NCBI RefSeq assembly: GCF_036057275.1
Contig: NZ_CP107945.1
Location: 558,001 to 622,000, forward strand
Origin: Streptomyces sp. NBC_00390
GTDB lineage: Bacteria; Actinomycetota; Actinomycetes; Streptomycetales; Streptomycetaceae
DNA: 64,000 bases
Reading direction: 5' to 3'
Each line of letters opens with the position of its first letter. Position 1 is the first letter of the stretch. Shown piece by piece: positions 8,437 through 18,080 of this stretch. The notes beneath the pieces are model-generated. The model made no database searches. It was not told where the DNA came from and saw only the letters and a program-made list of their open reading frames with translations. A program made the translations under genes and the position numbers.

Positions 8437-11180
8437 CACGGGTTCTCCTCACCATCGGGCAGTTCCCGCGGCTTCGTCCAGTCGTCGGCGCCCTGGAGGT
8501 GCCAGTCCGCACCCGTGGACACGCGTTCCTCGCCATCGGCCCACTCCCGCAGCCGTACGCTCTCCACCACGCCTGCCCGCAGGGGGACGAGCCGGAGCAG
8601 CCCGGCGTAGCGCCCGGACGAGGTCCAGACGGCGCGGCTGCGGACGACCGGGGCCGTCCCGGAAGGGGTGTCCGCGGCCGGAGGCGGCGATCCCGGATCC
8701 AGCCCGTGCCGGGCCTCGACCCCGTTCCACACCGCCTCCGGTGCGAACCTGATCCACTCCACGGCGGACGGGTCACGGCTCAGCAGCGGCGCCTGGTCGG
8801 GGGAGACGAGCTGGATGACCCTGCGCAGGTCCGGGTTGGGGTCGGTGGCCTCGGCGACGCGCTGCGCTCCTATGCCCAGCAGTCCTTCCGAGGTGCCGCG
8901 CCGCTGCTGGAACCGGGCGAACGGTGGCGCCGAGACCACGCCGTTGCGCAGCAGGTGACGGTGCGCCGCGTCGAGCTGCTCGCGCACTTCCTGCTCGATA
9001 CGGGTCAGTGCGGCGCCTCCCGCACGGCCGCGTTCAACGGCTCCCCAGTAAGGATCCAGGGCAGTCACCAAGGCGTCGACGAGGTCGCCGACCAGAGTGT
9101 CGACCAGCTCCGGTCCACCTTCACCGGCCTCCCTGTCCAGCCACGCGGGACCGTCGCCCGACGGACGGACGGCCGTCGCGCGGACGCCCACCGCGGCGGG
9201 CGCCCCGTCCCCCGGTCCTTGCCCCCGTTCGGGAGACCCGGGCATCCGCTCGTACGTGTCGGGCGCGGGCATCCAGTCCGGCAGCTCCGTGCCGGCCGAC
9301 GCCTCCCTCGCGGCGTGGGACGCGGGCTCCTGGGCCGGCTGTTCGCCCCAGCCACCGTCGTCCGCCTGCCCGGATCCGCGGCCGTGTGCCGCCCCGGCGT
9401 CGAGCGCCTCGGCGGTGGCGGCGGCGCCGCGCAGCGCCCCGGCGACCATGCGTGCCGCGTTCGCGCAGTACATCCGTTCGTCGGCAGCCCACCACTGCCG
9501 CAGGACCGCCTCCTCCAGCAGGGCGTCAAGGCCGTCCAGGGCTCGCTGCGCGTCCGCACCCCCGGTCCGCTCCCACCAGTGATCGACAGCCTGGCCCCAG
9601 CGCAGCACGACCAGTACAACGGCAAGACCCAGTCCGAGCAGCAGCCCGGTGAGGCCCGCCCACGGGGGGACCTTCCACCATGTCGCCGACCAGGCACCCG
9701 CAGCGCCCCCGAGCAGTGCCGCCGCCGCCTGCGGCAGGGCACCGGTGGACGCCGAGCCGGGCGTCGCGCCGCCGGTGCCCCGGTTCGGGCGGCGTACGCC
9801 CGCGAGCAGGCTGCCGCCGACGAGCACCAGCAGGACGGCAAGAGCCGCGAGGGTGACCGGCCAGGTCCACAACGCGGCCAGGGCGGTGGCGACGACGGCA
9901 CCGGTGAGCTGTCCCGGTGACGCGGCGGACACGGTGAACCGCTGTGCCGCCGACACCCGCTCCAGCAGCTCCGCCGGGCACCGGCGGTCCACCTCCGGAA
10001 GGAGTGCGGCCCCGGGGACGGGCGCCACCTGCTCGGAGAGTGCAGCGAACCGTTCCGCGACGCTGCGCAGCGCGAGCCTCTCGTCCAGCATCCGCTCGGC
10101 GAGTCTGCGCAGCCCCTCTCCGGTCCCTTCCCTCGCACCGGCGTGCGGCGGCACCTGAATACCCAGTTCCGCCAGCCGGAGTGTGGACTCGGCAGTGGCG
10201 GTGCCCGCCGCAGGACCGCCGTCGTGCAGTGCCTTCAGCACCAGATCCCGGTAGCGGGCAAGGCCGTGCGCCGCATCGTCGAGCGCGTGGGCCGCGGCGC
10301 GCCCTCCTGACCCTGTGACCAGGCCGCCGAGCCGCCGGAACCGGTCCACGCCCTCCCACGCATCGTGCAGCGCGTCGGCGCAGTTCAGGTGGGCACGGTC
10401 CGCCGCACCTCCCGGAAGACGGGGTCCGGGAACACGCCCGGCAGGCCGCCCGGCCGCCATCTCGTCCATGGGTTTGGGCAGTTCGACGGGGATGCCCTCG
10501 CCTCCCTCCCGCGCGCCGCTCACGCCGGCCTCCGACCGGTCGCCCGCGAACCGGCTCAGTGCCTGGCGCCATGCCCGTGCCCTGGCGGCCTCCGACAGAT
10601 CGTGCTCCAGCACCCGCACGCCGGGCACCGCCACGGCGTCGGGGAACTGCGCGAGCGTTTCCAGGGCGTCGTCGAACAGCGCACGCAGCAGATCCACCAG
10701 GATCGCCAGGGCATCCGGGTCGTCGGCCGAGACGGGATCGCCCGCCGTCCGGGCCGCCCGCAGGTCTCCGGCCCACAGCAGCCCGGCGTCCGGACCCCGC
10801 AGAGCGGCCGGCCGCTGCATCCGGCGGCCGTACCCGGCCTCGGGGTTCTCCTCCGGCAGGCTGCCGGGTGCCGCCCCGTCGCCCGGGGAGTCCCCGCCCG
10901 GGGCGTCGGGCAGGTCACCGACGACGAGGCAGAGCACGCGCACACGCTGCCCGACGGTGCGGTAGCCGAGGATCTGCTCGTACAGGCTGTGATGGGACGT
11001 CAGTCCATGCGGCGTGTCGACCACGAGGAACCGGTAGAAGTCCTCCGGCTCGGGCAGCCCCTCGTGCCGCAGTTGTTCCTGGACCAAGGCCCGCAGGGCC
11101 CCGGGCGCGGCCAGAGCGTGCGCGCCGGACCGCAGGTCCAGCACGATCACCGGCTTCGCGGCATCCTTTGCCGGGCTCAC
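8433..11180 (-). CDS. Large membrane protein of the tubulin/GTPase operon, function unknown
   Basis: A 915-residue protein beginning at a GTG that overlaps the tubulin-like gene stop (GTGA). The N-terminus (VIVLDLRSG, DFYRFLVVDTPHGL, VRVLCLVVGDLP) looks like an alpha/beta domain. The middle carries two strongly hydrophobic stretches at about residues 427-463 and 505-527, compatible with three membrane helices, separated by a Gly/Arg-rich loop. Long acidic and Gly/Pro-rich regions flank them, and the C-terminus is a compact unrecognised domain. I do not recognise the family. Its position between the tubulin-like and kinase-like genes, with overlaps on both sides, suggests that it connects a cytosolic filament or switch to the membrane. 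Codon use matches the neighbours. Confidence 0.7.
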   Translation of the reverse strand: MSPAKDAAKPVIVLDLRSGAHALAAPGALRALVQEQLRHEGLPEPEDFYRFLVVDTPHGLTSHHSLYEQILGYRTVGQRVRVLCLVVGDLPDAPGGDSPGDGAAPGSLPEENPEAGYGRRMQRPAALRGPDAGLLWAGDLRAARTAGDPVSADDPDALAILVDLLRALFDDALETLAQFPDAVAVPGVRVLEHDLSEAARARAWRQALSRFAGDRSEAGVSGAREGGEGIPVELPKPMDEMAAGRPAGRVPGPRLPGGAADRAHLNCADALHDAWEGVDRFRRLGGLVTGSGGRAAAHALDDAAHGLARYRDLVLKALHDGGPAAGTATAESTLRLAELGIQVPPHAGAREGTGEGLRRLAERMLDERLALRSVAERFAALSEQVAPVPGAALLPEVDRRCPAELLERVSAAQRFTVSAASPGQLTGAVVATALAALWTWPVTLAALAVLLVLVGGSLLAGVRRPNRGTGGATPGSASTGALPQAAAALLGGAAGAWSATWWKVPPWAGLTGLLLGLGLAVVLVVLRWGQAVDHWWERTGGADAQRALDGLDALLEEAVLRQWWAADERMYCANAARMVAGALRGAAATAEALDAGAAHGRGSGQADDGGWGEQPAQEPASHAAREASAGTELPDWMPAPDTYERMPGSPERGQGPGDGAPAAVGVRATAVRPSGDGPAWLDREAGEGGPELVDTLVGDLVDALVTALDPYWGAVERGRAGGAALTRIEQEVREQLDAAHRHLLRNGVVSAPPFARFQQRRGTSEGLLGIGAQRVAEATDPNPDLRRVIQLVSPDQAPLLSRDPSAVEWIRFAPEAVWNGVEARHGLDPGSPPPAADTPSGTAPVVRSRAVWTSSGRYAGLLRLVPLRAGVVESVRLREWADGEERVSTGADWHLQGADDWTKPRELPDGEENPW

Positions 11181-14100
11181 TCGGGCTCACGCTCCCAGGG
11201 GTTACGGGTCGTGCGGTCCTCGTCGGCTCCGCCGGAGGCCTGCGGCCCGTCGCCGTCCGTGCCCCCGGACCCGGCGGTCCACGGAAGGTCGTGGTCCTCA
11301 CCCGGCCAGCCGTCCTGTGTGTCATCGGCGTCGGCCCGGTAGGGCGGATAGACGGGAGACGGCGGCTCGGGGGACGAGGCGCCGCCAAGTGCCTGCGGGC
11401 TCGGCTCCGGCGTCGGACGGCCGTACGGGTTCGCCGGCGGTGGAGGCGGGTCGTCCCTCCCGCCGTCCTCCCACGGGTAGTCGTCCTGTGCGGGACGGCC
11501 GGAACGTGACCCCCCGGCCGTCCCGCCGGCGAACGGATCGGCGGCCGGTGTGCGCTTGCCGGGGTCCTCCGGCGTCCAGTGGGGCCCGTCACCGTCCTCC
11601 GGTGCGGGCCGGTCCCGGTCGGGCGCCGCATGATGAGGGGAACGGCCGGCGCGGTGGGCCGGGTCGGACGGGGCGGGCGGCTCAGGCCGGTCGGATCGTC
11701 CGGGACGGGCGGGCCCTTGCCCGGGTCCGTCGGAGTGATCCGGGGCGGGTCCGGGGCCGCCTTCCCTGTCGGGCTGCGCAGAGTGCAGCGGACGCGTTCC
11801 CCAGTCGTCCTCCTCCTCGCGTCGTTGCGCCCGCTGGGCGCCCGGAGGCGGCTCGGCGGCCGAGTGCGCTCCCCCGCCGTCGGGCTGCTGCCCCATCGCC
11901 GCCTCCAGGGTCCGCAGCGTCGGCTGGAACGCCCCCTTGTCCGTGAACTCGATGTCCAGAGCGCCCTGGAGGGTCTCGGACCAGAACTGGCGCAGCGGCC
12001 TGATCCACTGGGTGCTCCGCGGACCGTACAGGCGCTCCCGCTCCTCGAGGATCTTGAGCTGGTGCGGCGCCACCTTGTGGACGAGTTGTACGTACAGAGG
12101 GTCCGGCTCACTGCCCGACAGCCCGAGGCTCTTCGGCTGCACCCTCATCAGCACGCCGCAGTAGTCCTCCACGATGCTGCCCTCGTCGAGCAGCGCCCAT
12201 CGCTCGTAGGAGCGCAGCAGTCCGGCCCATCCGGAAATCTCGTCCCGGTACTCGTCCAGCCGCAGGGTCATCCCGGGCACATGGGGGCCCTCTTCCTCGT
12301 ACAGGCGGATACGCACCCGCCGGGGCGAGTCGGCGTCGCCCTCGACGATGTCCGCCTGGCCGTTCCAGATTGCGCAGAGCAGGCGGTGGAGGATGTGCTG
12401 GCGGTCCTGCTCGGTGCTGGCCAGCCAGTCGTCGCGGTAGCCGAGTCGCTGCCGCCAGCTCAGCACGTCCTCGACCTGCTCGGCCTGGCTCGCCCTGGCC
12501 CACTGCCGGAGCACGTTACGAGCCTCCGGCACCTCGGTCAGGCTCATCTCGCTGCGGAAGAGCACCACCGTGATGGAGTCGGTCTCCACCCCCCGGAACT
12601 CGATGGACCGCTTTCCGTCCCTCGGCAGCAGCAGTGACTTGCGCAGGTACTCCTCGACCGCGTCCTTGGCCTGGATGCGCGGGTAGACGATCAGGATCTT
12701 CAGCGGGCCGCGGCCCTCCGGTACGAATCCGTGCGGGAGCAGCCCGGCAATCTTGAACCGGAACTGCTCGATCGCGCTCTTGCCGGTCTCCTCGGCGGCG
12801 TCCCCCACCCCGGCCGCGGCGGCCAGCAGCATCGCCATCGACGGCAGAAGCGGGCGCTCGTCCGCCTGCACCCCGCTCTCCGCGAAGAGCGTCTTGATCC
12901 GCTGCTCCACCGTGGACTTCACCACCGCGACGGCGGCCCCCGGGTTACGCCGTCCCGAGCTGTGCGCGGCCTGCCAGCGGTCGCCGTCGATCAGCTTGAG
13001 GAGCAGCGCGGCCTCGTCGTCGTTGTCACGCAGGTTGACCCGCTTGATGAGGCGTTCCATCAGGTCGTCGTAGAACTCGTGCAGGTTGTTCTGCGGGGGC
13101 AGGAGGTACGACACGCCCGTGCGGTCGTCGTAGAGTTCCTGCACCTGCTCCGCGAACGCCCTCGGCTCTTCCTCGACATGCTTGCGGAACGCCTCGACCA
13201 GCAGGGTCACCTCGTGGTTGGCCGCCACCACGGCCGGGCGCCAGCGCTGCTCCTGCTCCCGCCAGGCTTCGTGCCAGATGACCCGGCTGCGCCACTTGTA
13301 CCAGCGGTCCTGGGCCTCGATCGCGGCGACCACGTCGTCGTCGCCCCATCGTGCCTTGGAGAGTCCGCCGATCCTCCCCTTGACCCGGGGGACGGCCGGG
13401 GGCTGCACCTCGACTCCGGCGGGCCGCCCGGGTTCGCGGCTGCGGTTCTCCAGCATGCCGAGGAAGCCGAGCACGGTGACGGGGTCCGGGTCGCCGGGGA
13501 CGCCCTTGATGATGCGCTCCACCTGGAACAGGTCCGTGGAGCGCAGGAGCCGCTCCACCGCCGCACGGGGGGCGAACTGTTCGGCGAGCGCCGGGGCACG
13601 GCGGGAGACCCGGCGTCGCAGGTCCTCCAGGAGTGCCTGCATGTCGCTGACCCGGTCGCGCAGCGCCTGCTGGATATCGGCGCCGCCACGCGGAAGCGGG
13701 TCGGGGTCGGGTACGGGCAGGGCCTCGCGCGCCCACAGCTCGTCGAGCCCTGCGTCGGCGAACATCCGGCGGACGGTGCCGGTGTACGTGTGGCTCGACT
13801 GCCTGCCCGGGTCGGTCAGACGGCGTACCGACATGGCGAGCATGCGCGAGGAGACCAGCTCGGCCAGCTCGTCCAACGGCGCGGTCATGGAGGCGACCAG
13901 GCTGGTGGAGACGCCCTGGTGGCCGATACCGGAAGCGGCCCTTGCGGCGCGGTGCAGGCCACGGTTGATGAAGCTGGCGGCGAACGTCTGGTAGTCGTCG
14001 TCGGCGCGGCCGCGGGGACCTGTGCCGTCGCCCAGCTCCGTACCGATCAGCGACATCACGAGCGAGACGATGGAGCGGCGCAGGTCGTCGGGGCGGATGC

Positions 14101-15019
14101 CGGCGGTGCGACTGAACAGGAACGCGGTCGGCACCATGCCGGTGCTCAGGCGGATGGGGTGCACGCCCGGGTAGCGGATGTGCAGCGCCGACTCCTGGGC
14201 CGTGTCGCCGAGGTCGGACTCGGCGGTGGGCACGTTCTGTTCGTCCACGAGCCGGAAGAGGTCCACCACCGCTCTGGCCGCGTTGAGTTCCGCCTCCCGG
14301 CCTCCCCCGGCGGAAGGGGAGAAGGCGGAGGGCATGACGACCAGGGGGTAGATCCTGGCACCGGCGAAGTTCTTGGCCTTGAAGGCCTCGCCGATCAGGT
14401 GCAGGTAGTCGAGAAAGATCCCGGCTCCGGTGCCTCCTGCCACCGAGAAGGCCACGAACACGTCACAGCCGGACATGGGACCGCCGCCGAGCTGGCTGAG
14501 TTCTCCCCCGGAGCGGCTGATGGCGTCGATGGCCTGCAGCAGCGGCCCCATCACCGGCGCCAGGCCGTGCCGCAGCGTGCCGAAGAGGCCGGCGCGGCCG
14601 ACGGTGGGCAGTTGCCCGGCACCGTTGCGCAGCGGGGTGACCTTCGGCTCGCCCTCGCGCGGTGGGAGCCAGCCCGCTGCCTCGCTCCGCATCACCGCGC
14701 GCAGCATCCTGGTGACCTCTGGGGAACTGTCGAAGTCGGGGAGGAGGTCATGAGTGGCACGTGAGGTTCGGCTGTAGGCGGCCCGCAACGAGTTGTCGGC
14801 GCTCAGATGCGGGAGCCTGGCGAGCTCCGACTCGCTGAAGTCCGCGTAGACGAACTGGAGGCACTCCGGAAGCTGGTAGCGCAGCTGGATGCCCAGCCTG
14901 TTGAGCGCCGTGCCGTCGGGCCCGCACAGATCGGCGCGCAGTCGGCGCTCGAGCTCGGAGCCGACGAGCCCGCCGGTGCCGCCCAGGCCGACGAAGAGCA
15001 TCGGCTGGAAGATCTTCAT
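11177..15019 (-). CDS. Tubulin-like protein with disordered C-terminal tail
   Basis: A 1280-residue protein. The N-terminus MLFVGLGGTGG (residues 7-17) and the AGGTGAG loop (194-200) are the two glycine motifs of the tubulin/FtsZ-like nucleotide fold, specifically the large bacterial 'tubulin-like' family rather than FtsZ. The Rossmann-like part runs to about residue 300; the rest up to ~1050 is helical with no motif I can name; the last ~220 residues are Pro/Gly/Asp/Arg-rich and probably disordered. The ATG at 15019 has a modest purine-rich site upstream. The gene lies 146 bases after the vWA gene and overlaps the next gene. A GTP-binding, possibly filament-forming role is inferred from the fold; polymerisation cannot be read from sequence. 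Confidence 0.82.
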   Translation of the reverse strand: MKIFQPMLFVGLGGTGGLVGSELERRLRADLCGPDGTALNRLGIQLRYQLPECLQFVYADFSESELARLPHLSADNSLRAAYSRTSRATHDLLPDFDSSPEVTRMLRAVMRSEAAGWLPPREGEPKVTPLRNGAGQLPTVGRAGLFGTLRHGLAPVMGPLLQAIDAISRSGGELSQLGGGPMSGCDVFVAFSVAGGTGAGIFLDYLHLIGEAFKAKNFAGARIYPLVVMPSAFSPSAGGGREAELNAARAVVDLFRLVDEQNVPTAESDLGDTAQESALHIRYPGVHPIRLSTGMVPTAFLFSRTAGIRPDDLRRSIVSLVMSLIGTELGDGTGPRGRADDDYQTFAASFINRGLHRAARAASGIGHQGVSTSLVASMTAPLDELAELVSSRMLAMSVRRLTDPGRQSSHTYTGTVRRMFADAGLDELWAREALPVPDPDPLPRGGADIQQALRDRVSDMQALLEDLRRRVSRRAPALAEQFAPRAAVERLLRSTDLFQVERIIKGVPGDPDPVTVLGFLGMLENRSREPGRPAGVEVQPPAVPRVKGRIGGLSKARWGDDDVVAAIEAQDRWYKWRSRVIWHEAWREQEQRWRPAVVAANHEVTLLVEAFRKHVEEEPRAFAEQVQELYDDRTGVSYLLPPQNNLHEFYDDLMERLIKRVNLRDNDDEAALLLKLIDGDRWQAAHSSGRRNPGAAVAVVKSTVEQRIKTLFAESGVQADERPLLPSMAMLLAAAAGVGDAAEETGKSAIEQFRFKIAGLLPHGFVPEGRGPLKILIVYPRIQAKDAVEEYLRKSLLLPRDGKRSIEFRGVETDSITVVLFRSEMSLTEVPEARNVLRQWARASQAEQVEDVLSWRQRLGYRDDWLASTEQDRQHILHRLLCAIWNGQADIVEGDADSPRRVRIRLYEEEGPHVPGMTLRLDEYRDEISGWAGLLRSYERWALLDEGSIVEDYCGVLMRVQPKSLGLSGSEPDPLYVQLVHKVAPHQLKILEERERLYGPRSTQWIRPLRQFWSETLQGALDIEFTDKGAFQPTLRTLEAAMGQQPDGGGAHSAAEPPPGAQRAQRREEEDDWGTRPLHSAQPDREGGPGPAPDHSDGPGQGPARPGRSDRPEPPAPSDPAHRAGRSPHHAAPDRDRPAPEDGDGPHWTPEDPGKRTPAADPFAGGTAGGSRSGRPAQDDYPWEDGGRDDPPPPPANPYGRPTPEPSPQALGGASSPEPPSPVYPPYRADADDTQDGWPGEDHDLPWTAGSGGTDGDGPQASGGADEDRTTRNPWEREPE

Positions 15020-15165
15020 GGGTTTCGCCCTTCACCGGGGCCCGTCGGGCTTCCCGGTCACGGATGGTCAGGTACGTATGCGGAGGATCGCGACACGCTG
15101 GACCCGGCCCCGGAGGAAGCCGGCGGGGCTCGGGTACCGGCGGCCGCGCCGCCAGGGATCAGGTC

Positions 15166-17646
15166 TCAGAGGTCCTCGTGATACGTGCCGCCGGGGACAC
15201 CCGACGGGTAAGAGCTGGTCTGTGAACCGGGGTCACCCGCGGTCGTCCCGGCTCGGCCGCCGCCCTTGCCGGAGCCCCGTTCGGGGCGGCCGGTGCCCGC
15301 TCTGCGGGACGAGACGGCGGACCGGCCCGGCCGAGCGGGTCTGCGGCCGCTGCCTTCGGCGATGTGCAGAGTCAGACCGTCGGCGATGGTCATGGAATCC
15401 CCGTGACGCAGCGTCCGGTCCGCCTGCCCGCGGGAGCGCAGAACCGCTCCTCCGTCGGGACTGCGCCGCACCGCATACGCTCCGCCGGGGCGCCGCTGGA
15501 TCCGGGGGCTGTCGGTGGCGGCGTCGACGAGTTCGAACTCGTACCAGCTGCCCCGGCCGGCCTTGGCCTTGTGCTCGCCGAGCGTCCGGTTGGCGGCGTC
15601 GCGCAGTTCCAGGACCAGGCCTCCGGGCGCGATCTGCCACCGGCGGAGGCGGCGGCGGGACAGCAGCAACGCCAGCAGCACGGCGAACAGGGCGGTACCG
15701 ATGATGATTACAGGCCACCACTTGTCCCAGAACACCTCGGCGTCGCTGGGCCGCGGGGTGACGGTGATGTCGAGTGAGGCGTCGTCGAGCACGGCATCGT
15801 CCTCGGCGACGACGACCTTGCCCCCGAGCACGAGACCGCTCTCCGTGACGGGCACGCCGAGCTCCGCCGTGCTGCCCACGTCCAGGGTGAAGTCCACGTT
15901 GCGCGATGTGCCGGGGCGGACCGTCACCTGCGCCGGGCTGATGGTGAGTCCGGTGCCCTGCGCGTCGGCGAGCGCGAGGCGCACGGTGCGCTCGGTGGAG
16001 TCCCTGTTGCTGACGGCGACGTAGCCGTGCACCCGGCCGCCGGGATGAACGGTGGCGCTCGGCACGCCGAGCAGGGCGTCGAACGTCACGGTCGGCGGGG
16101 CGATCCGGGTCGGATAGGGCCGGTTGTCAGGGCTGAGGCCGACCGCTTCCACGGTGCTGGAGAACATCAGCGCGCCGGTGGCCTTCTTCGGAACGGTCAC
16201 CGTGCCGGAGAACTCTCCGTCGTTCGCCCTCTTGTCCGCACCCTCTCCGTCGTCCGCGAGCCCGATGGCCACCTGTCCGAAGCCGTCGCCGGTCAGCTTC
16301 CCGGCCACGGAAATGCCCCGCAGGTCGCGCTCCTCCAGCTTGACGCTGTCGCGCGTCAGCAACTGGACGCGGACAGCCGTCTTCTCCCCGGGCCTCGGGG
16401 ACGGCTTCTCCAGCGAGATGCTCGAGCGTATTTCGCCTCGCCACAGGACGCTGATACGGGCCAGCCGGTCGCGGTGGCCCTCGGGCGCGTCGAGGTGCAC
16501 CCGCCACTCGCCGGCCACCGGACGGGTGATGCGCAGCGACTCCACCGCCCGGTCGCGCCCGGAGAACTCGAACTCCGGGCCGCTTTGGGAGACCTTCTTT
16601 CCGTTGGGGTCGTAGTAGGTGGCCGTGACCTCAGGGTCCCCCTTGGAGACCACGATCGTGCCCACGGCCGCCAGGGGCGAGACACGGACCTTGAGGTCGG
16701 TCGGCGGGCGTCCGCTGTCACCCGGCTCCCGGTAGAGGCAGCGCGCGGCCGAGAACGCGGTCTCCAGCGCCTCACCGACGTCCTCGGCCCTCGGCACCAC
16801 CGCCGCCTTCGGTTCGGCCTCGGGTATGTCTTTGCACCCGGTCTGGTAGCCGCCGGCCGCGAGGGCGCGCAGCGCGTCCCGGTCGATGTCCGAGCCGAAG
16901 CCGAGCGGCCAGATCTGCACCTTCGCGTCACGGGCCTCCTTCAGGGCTCGCCGAAGGTCCCGCTCCACGGCGTCGGTACGGCTGGCCGTGTCCAGCTCCC
17001 GGTAGGTATAGCTGTCCTCCACGTCGAGCTTGCCATCGGTGAGCAGGAACAGGACCCGGGGGACGTCGGGCCCGGGGGCCTCGGTGAGCCGGGCCACGCC
17101 CTGCCGGACGGCGGATATGAAGTCGGTACCCGAGCCTTCGTCCCGCTCCCGGCGGCGGAGTTCGGAGGCACACTCGCTGATGCGTTCCCGCCCGGCGACG
17201 TCGAGCTCCGTGACCGGGCAGACCTCATGGATGGGCGACTGATCCGCTGTGTCGGCGCTGGCGAAGCCGAACACCGCCATCCGCGACTTCGGTGACGGCT
17301 CGCCGACCGCGATCGCCGAGACGGCGTCCTTCTCCCGGTCGATGTCCCCGGGAGCGAGGCTGGCGGACTCGTCCACCGCGACGGCGTAGTTGATCGGGTC
17401 GTCCGACGCCGCGGGCGGTGCGGCGGCAGGTGAGCGGTCGGGTGCGGCCCCTGCCCCGGGGGACAGAAGTCCCGCGAGAAGAAGGGCACTTCCGAGCACG
17501 GCCGCGGTGCGCAGGAGCGCCCTGCCGGCCGACACGGCTGAGCCCGGACGCCGAGCGCCGTGGATCTGGATCGAGGTGGGCGGTTCAACCGCCCCTGTCA
17601 GGACGCCGTCGGCCCGAGCCGCCGACGAACCCGCGTCGTCTTCCAC
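15166..17646 (-). CDS. Secreted/membrane-anchored vWA-domain protein
   Basis: An 826-residue protein; the GTG at 17646 is preferred because GGGGAG lies eight bases upstream, although an upstream GTG at 17694 is in frame. The polar N-terminus leads to a hydrophobic segment (TAAVLGSALLLAGLL) ending in GAGA, a signal peptide or anchor. The vWA domain follows with an intact metal site: DESAS, TDF and LLTDGK. Several beta-sandwich regions follow (WRVHLDAPEG; VHPGGRVHGYVAVSN), then one membrane helix (WWPVIIIGTALFAVLLALLL) and a cytosolic tail with a compact beta-rich domain and a disordered end. The extracellular vWA suggests sensing or binding at the cell surface. As the first gene of the operon it follows the long regulatory gap, making it the promoter-proximal member. 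Confidence 0.85.
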   Translation of the reverse strand: MEDDAGSSAARADGVLTGAVEPPTSIQIHGARRPGSAVSAGRALLRTAAVLGSALLLAGLLSPGAGAAPDRSPAAAPPAASDDPINYAVAVDESASLAPGDIDREKDAVSAIAVGEPSPKSRMAVFGFASADTADQSPIHEVCPVTELDVAGRERISECASELRRRERDEGSGTDFISAVRQGVARLTEAPGPDVPRVLFLLTDGKLDVEDSYTYRELDTASRTDAVERDLRRALKEARDAKVQIWPLGFGSDIDRDALRALAAGGYQTGCKDIPEAEPKAAVVPRAEDVGEALETAFSAARCLYREPGDSGRPPTDLKVRVSPLAAVGTIVVSKGDPEVTATYYDPNGKKVSQSGPEFEFSGRDRAVESLRITRPVAGEWRVHLDAPEGHRDRLARISVLWRGEIRSSISLEKPSPRPGEKTAVRVQLLTRDSVKLEERDLRGISVAGKLTGDGFGQVAIGLADDGEGADKRANDGEFSGTVTVPKKATGALMFSSTVEAVGLSPDNRPYPTRIAPPTVTFDALLGVPSATVHPGGRVHGYVAVSNRDSTERTVRLALADAQGTGLTISPAQVTVRPGTSRNVDFTLDVGSTAELGVPVTESGLVLGGKVVVAEDDAVLDDASLDITVTPRPSDAEVFWDKWWPVIIIGTALFAVLLALLLSRRRLRRWQIAPGGLVLELRDAANRTLGEHKAKAGRGSWYEFELVDAATDSPRIQRRPGGAYAVRRSPDGGAVLRSRGQADRTLRHGDSMTIADGLTLHIAEGSGRRPARPGRSAVSSRRAGTGRPERGSGKGGGRAGTTAGDPGSQTSSYPSGVPGGTYHEDL

Positions 17647-18010
17647 GCTTGCTACTCCCCACAACCTCGTAAGAGGCCACTCGGCGCACCGCACGGCATC
17701 CGCATGCCGCGTGAAACGTGCATGGCGTTCTTCATCGTCGTCGGCAGGATCCGGCCCACTGCCGGGGTTTTCGACGTCCCTTCACAGTGGATCTCTTGCC
17801 ATGTGGCCGGATGGCCGGCAGCACGAGGCCGGAGCGCGCGCCCCATGCGAGCCGGTTCTCCCCGACGGAAGATCCGTGCCGGGCACACGCTTTCGGCAGG
17901 GCTTCGCATTCCTGCGGAAGCGGCACCTCCATGAAATGCCGACCTTCAGCGAACAGCCCCATGACGCCCCCCGTACGACACGGCACACACCGGTCCCCCA
18001 CTGGAAGGCT

Positions 18011-18080
18011 TTCGTGCCGTGGGTAGAGATTAGACCCGTCCGCTTCCGACGCTGAGCAAATCTCTGAGATTCGTGCCGTG
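18011..18080. repeat. Two copies of TTCGTGCCGTG flanking an inverted repeat
   Basis: The 11-mer TTCGTGCCGTG occurs at 18011-18021 and again at 18070-18080. Each copy has GAGATT next to it (18026-18031 and 18066-18071). The repeats lie in the regulatory gap upstream of the long operon and look like binding sites for a regulator. Confidence 0.45.
18059..18071. promoter_or_regulatory. Perfect 13-base inverted repeat, putative operator
   Basis: AATCTC-T-GAGATT is a perfect palindrome around a central T. It lies about 410 bases upstream of the vWA gene start and near the minus-strand TAATCT element, a layout consistent with an operator. The regulator is not identified. Confidence 0.4.
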
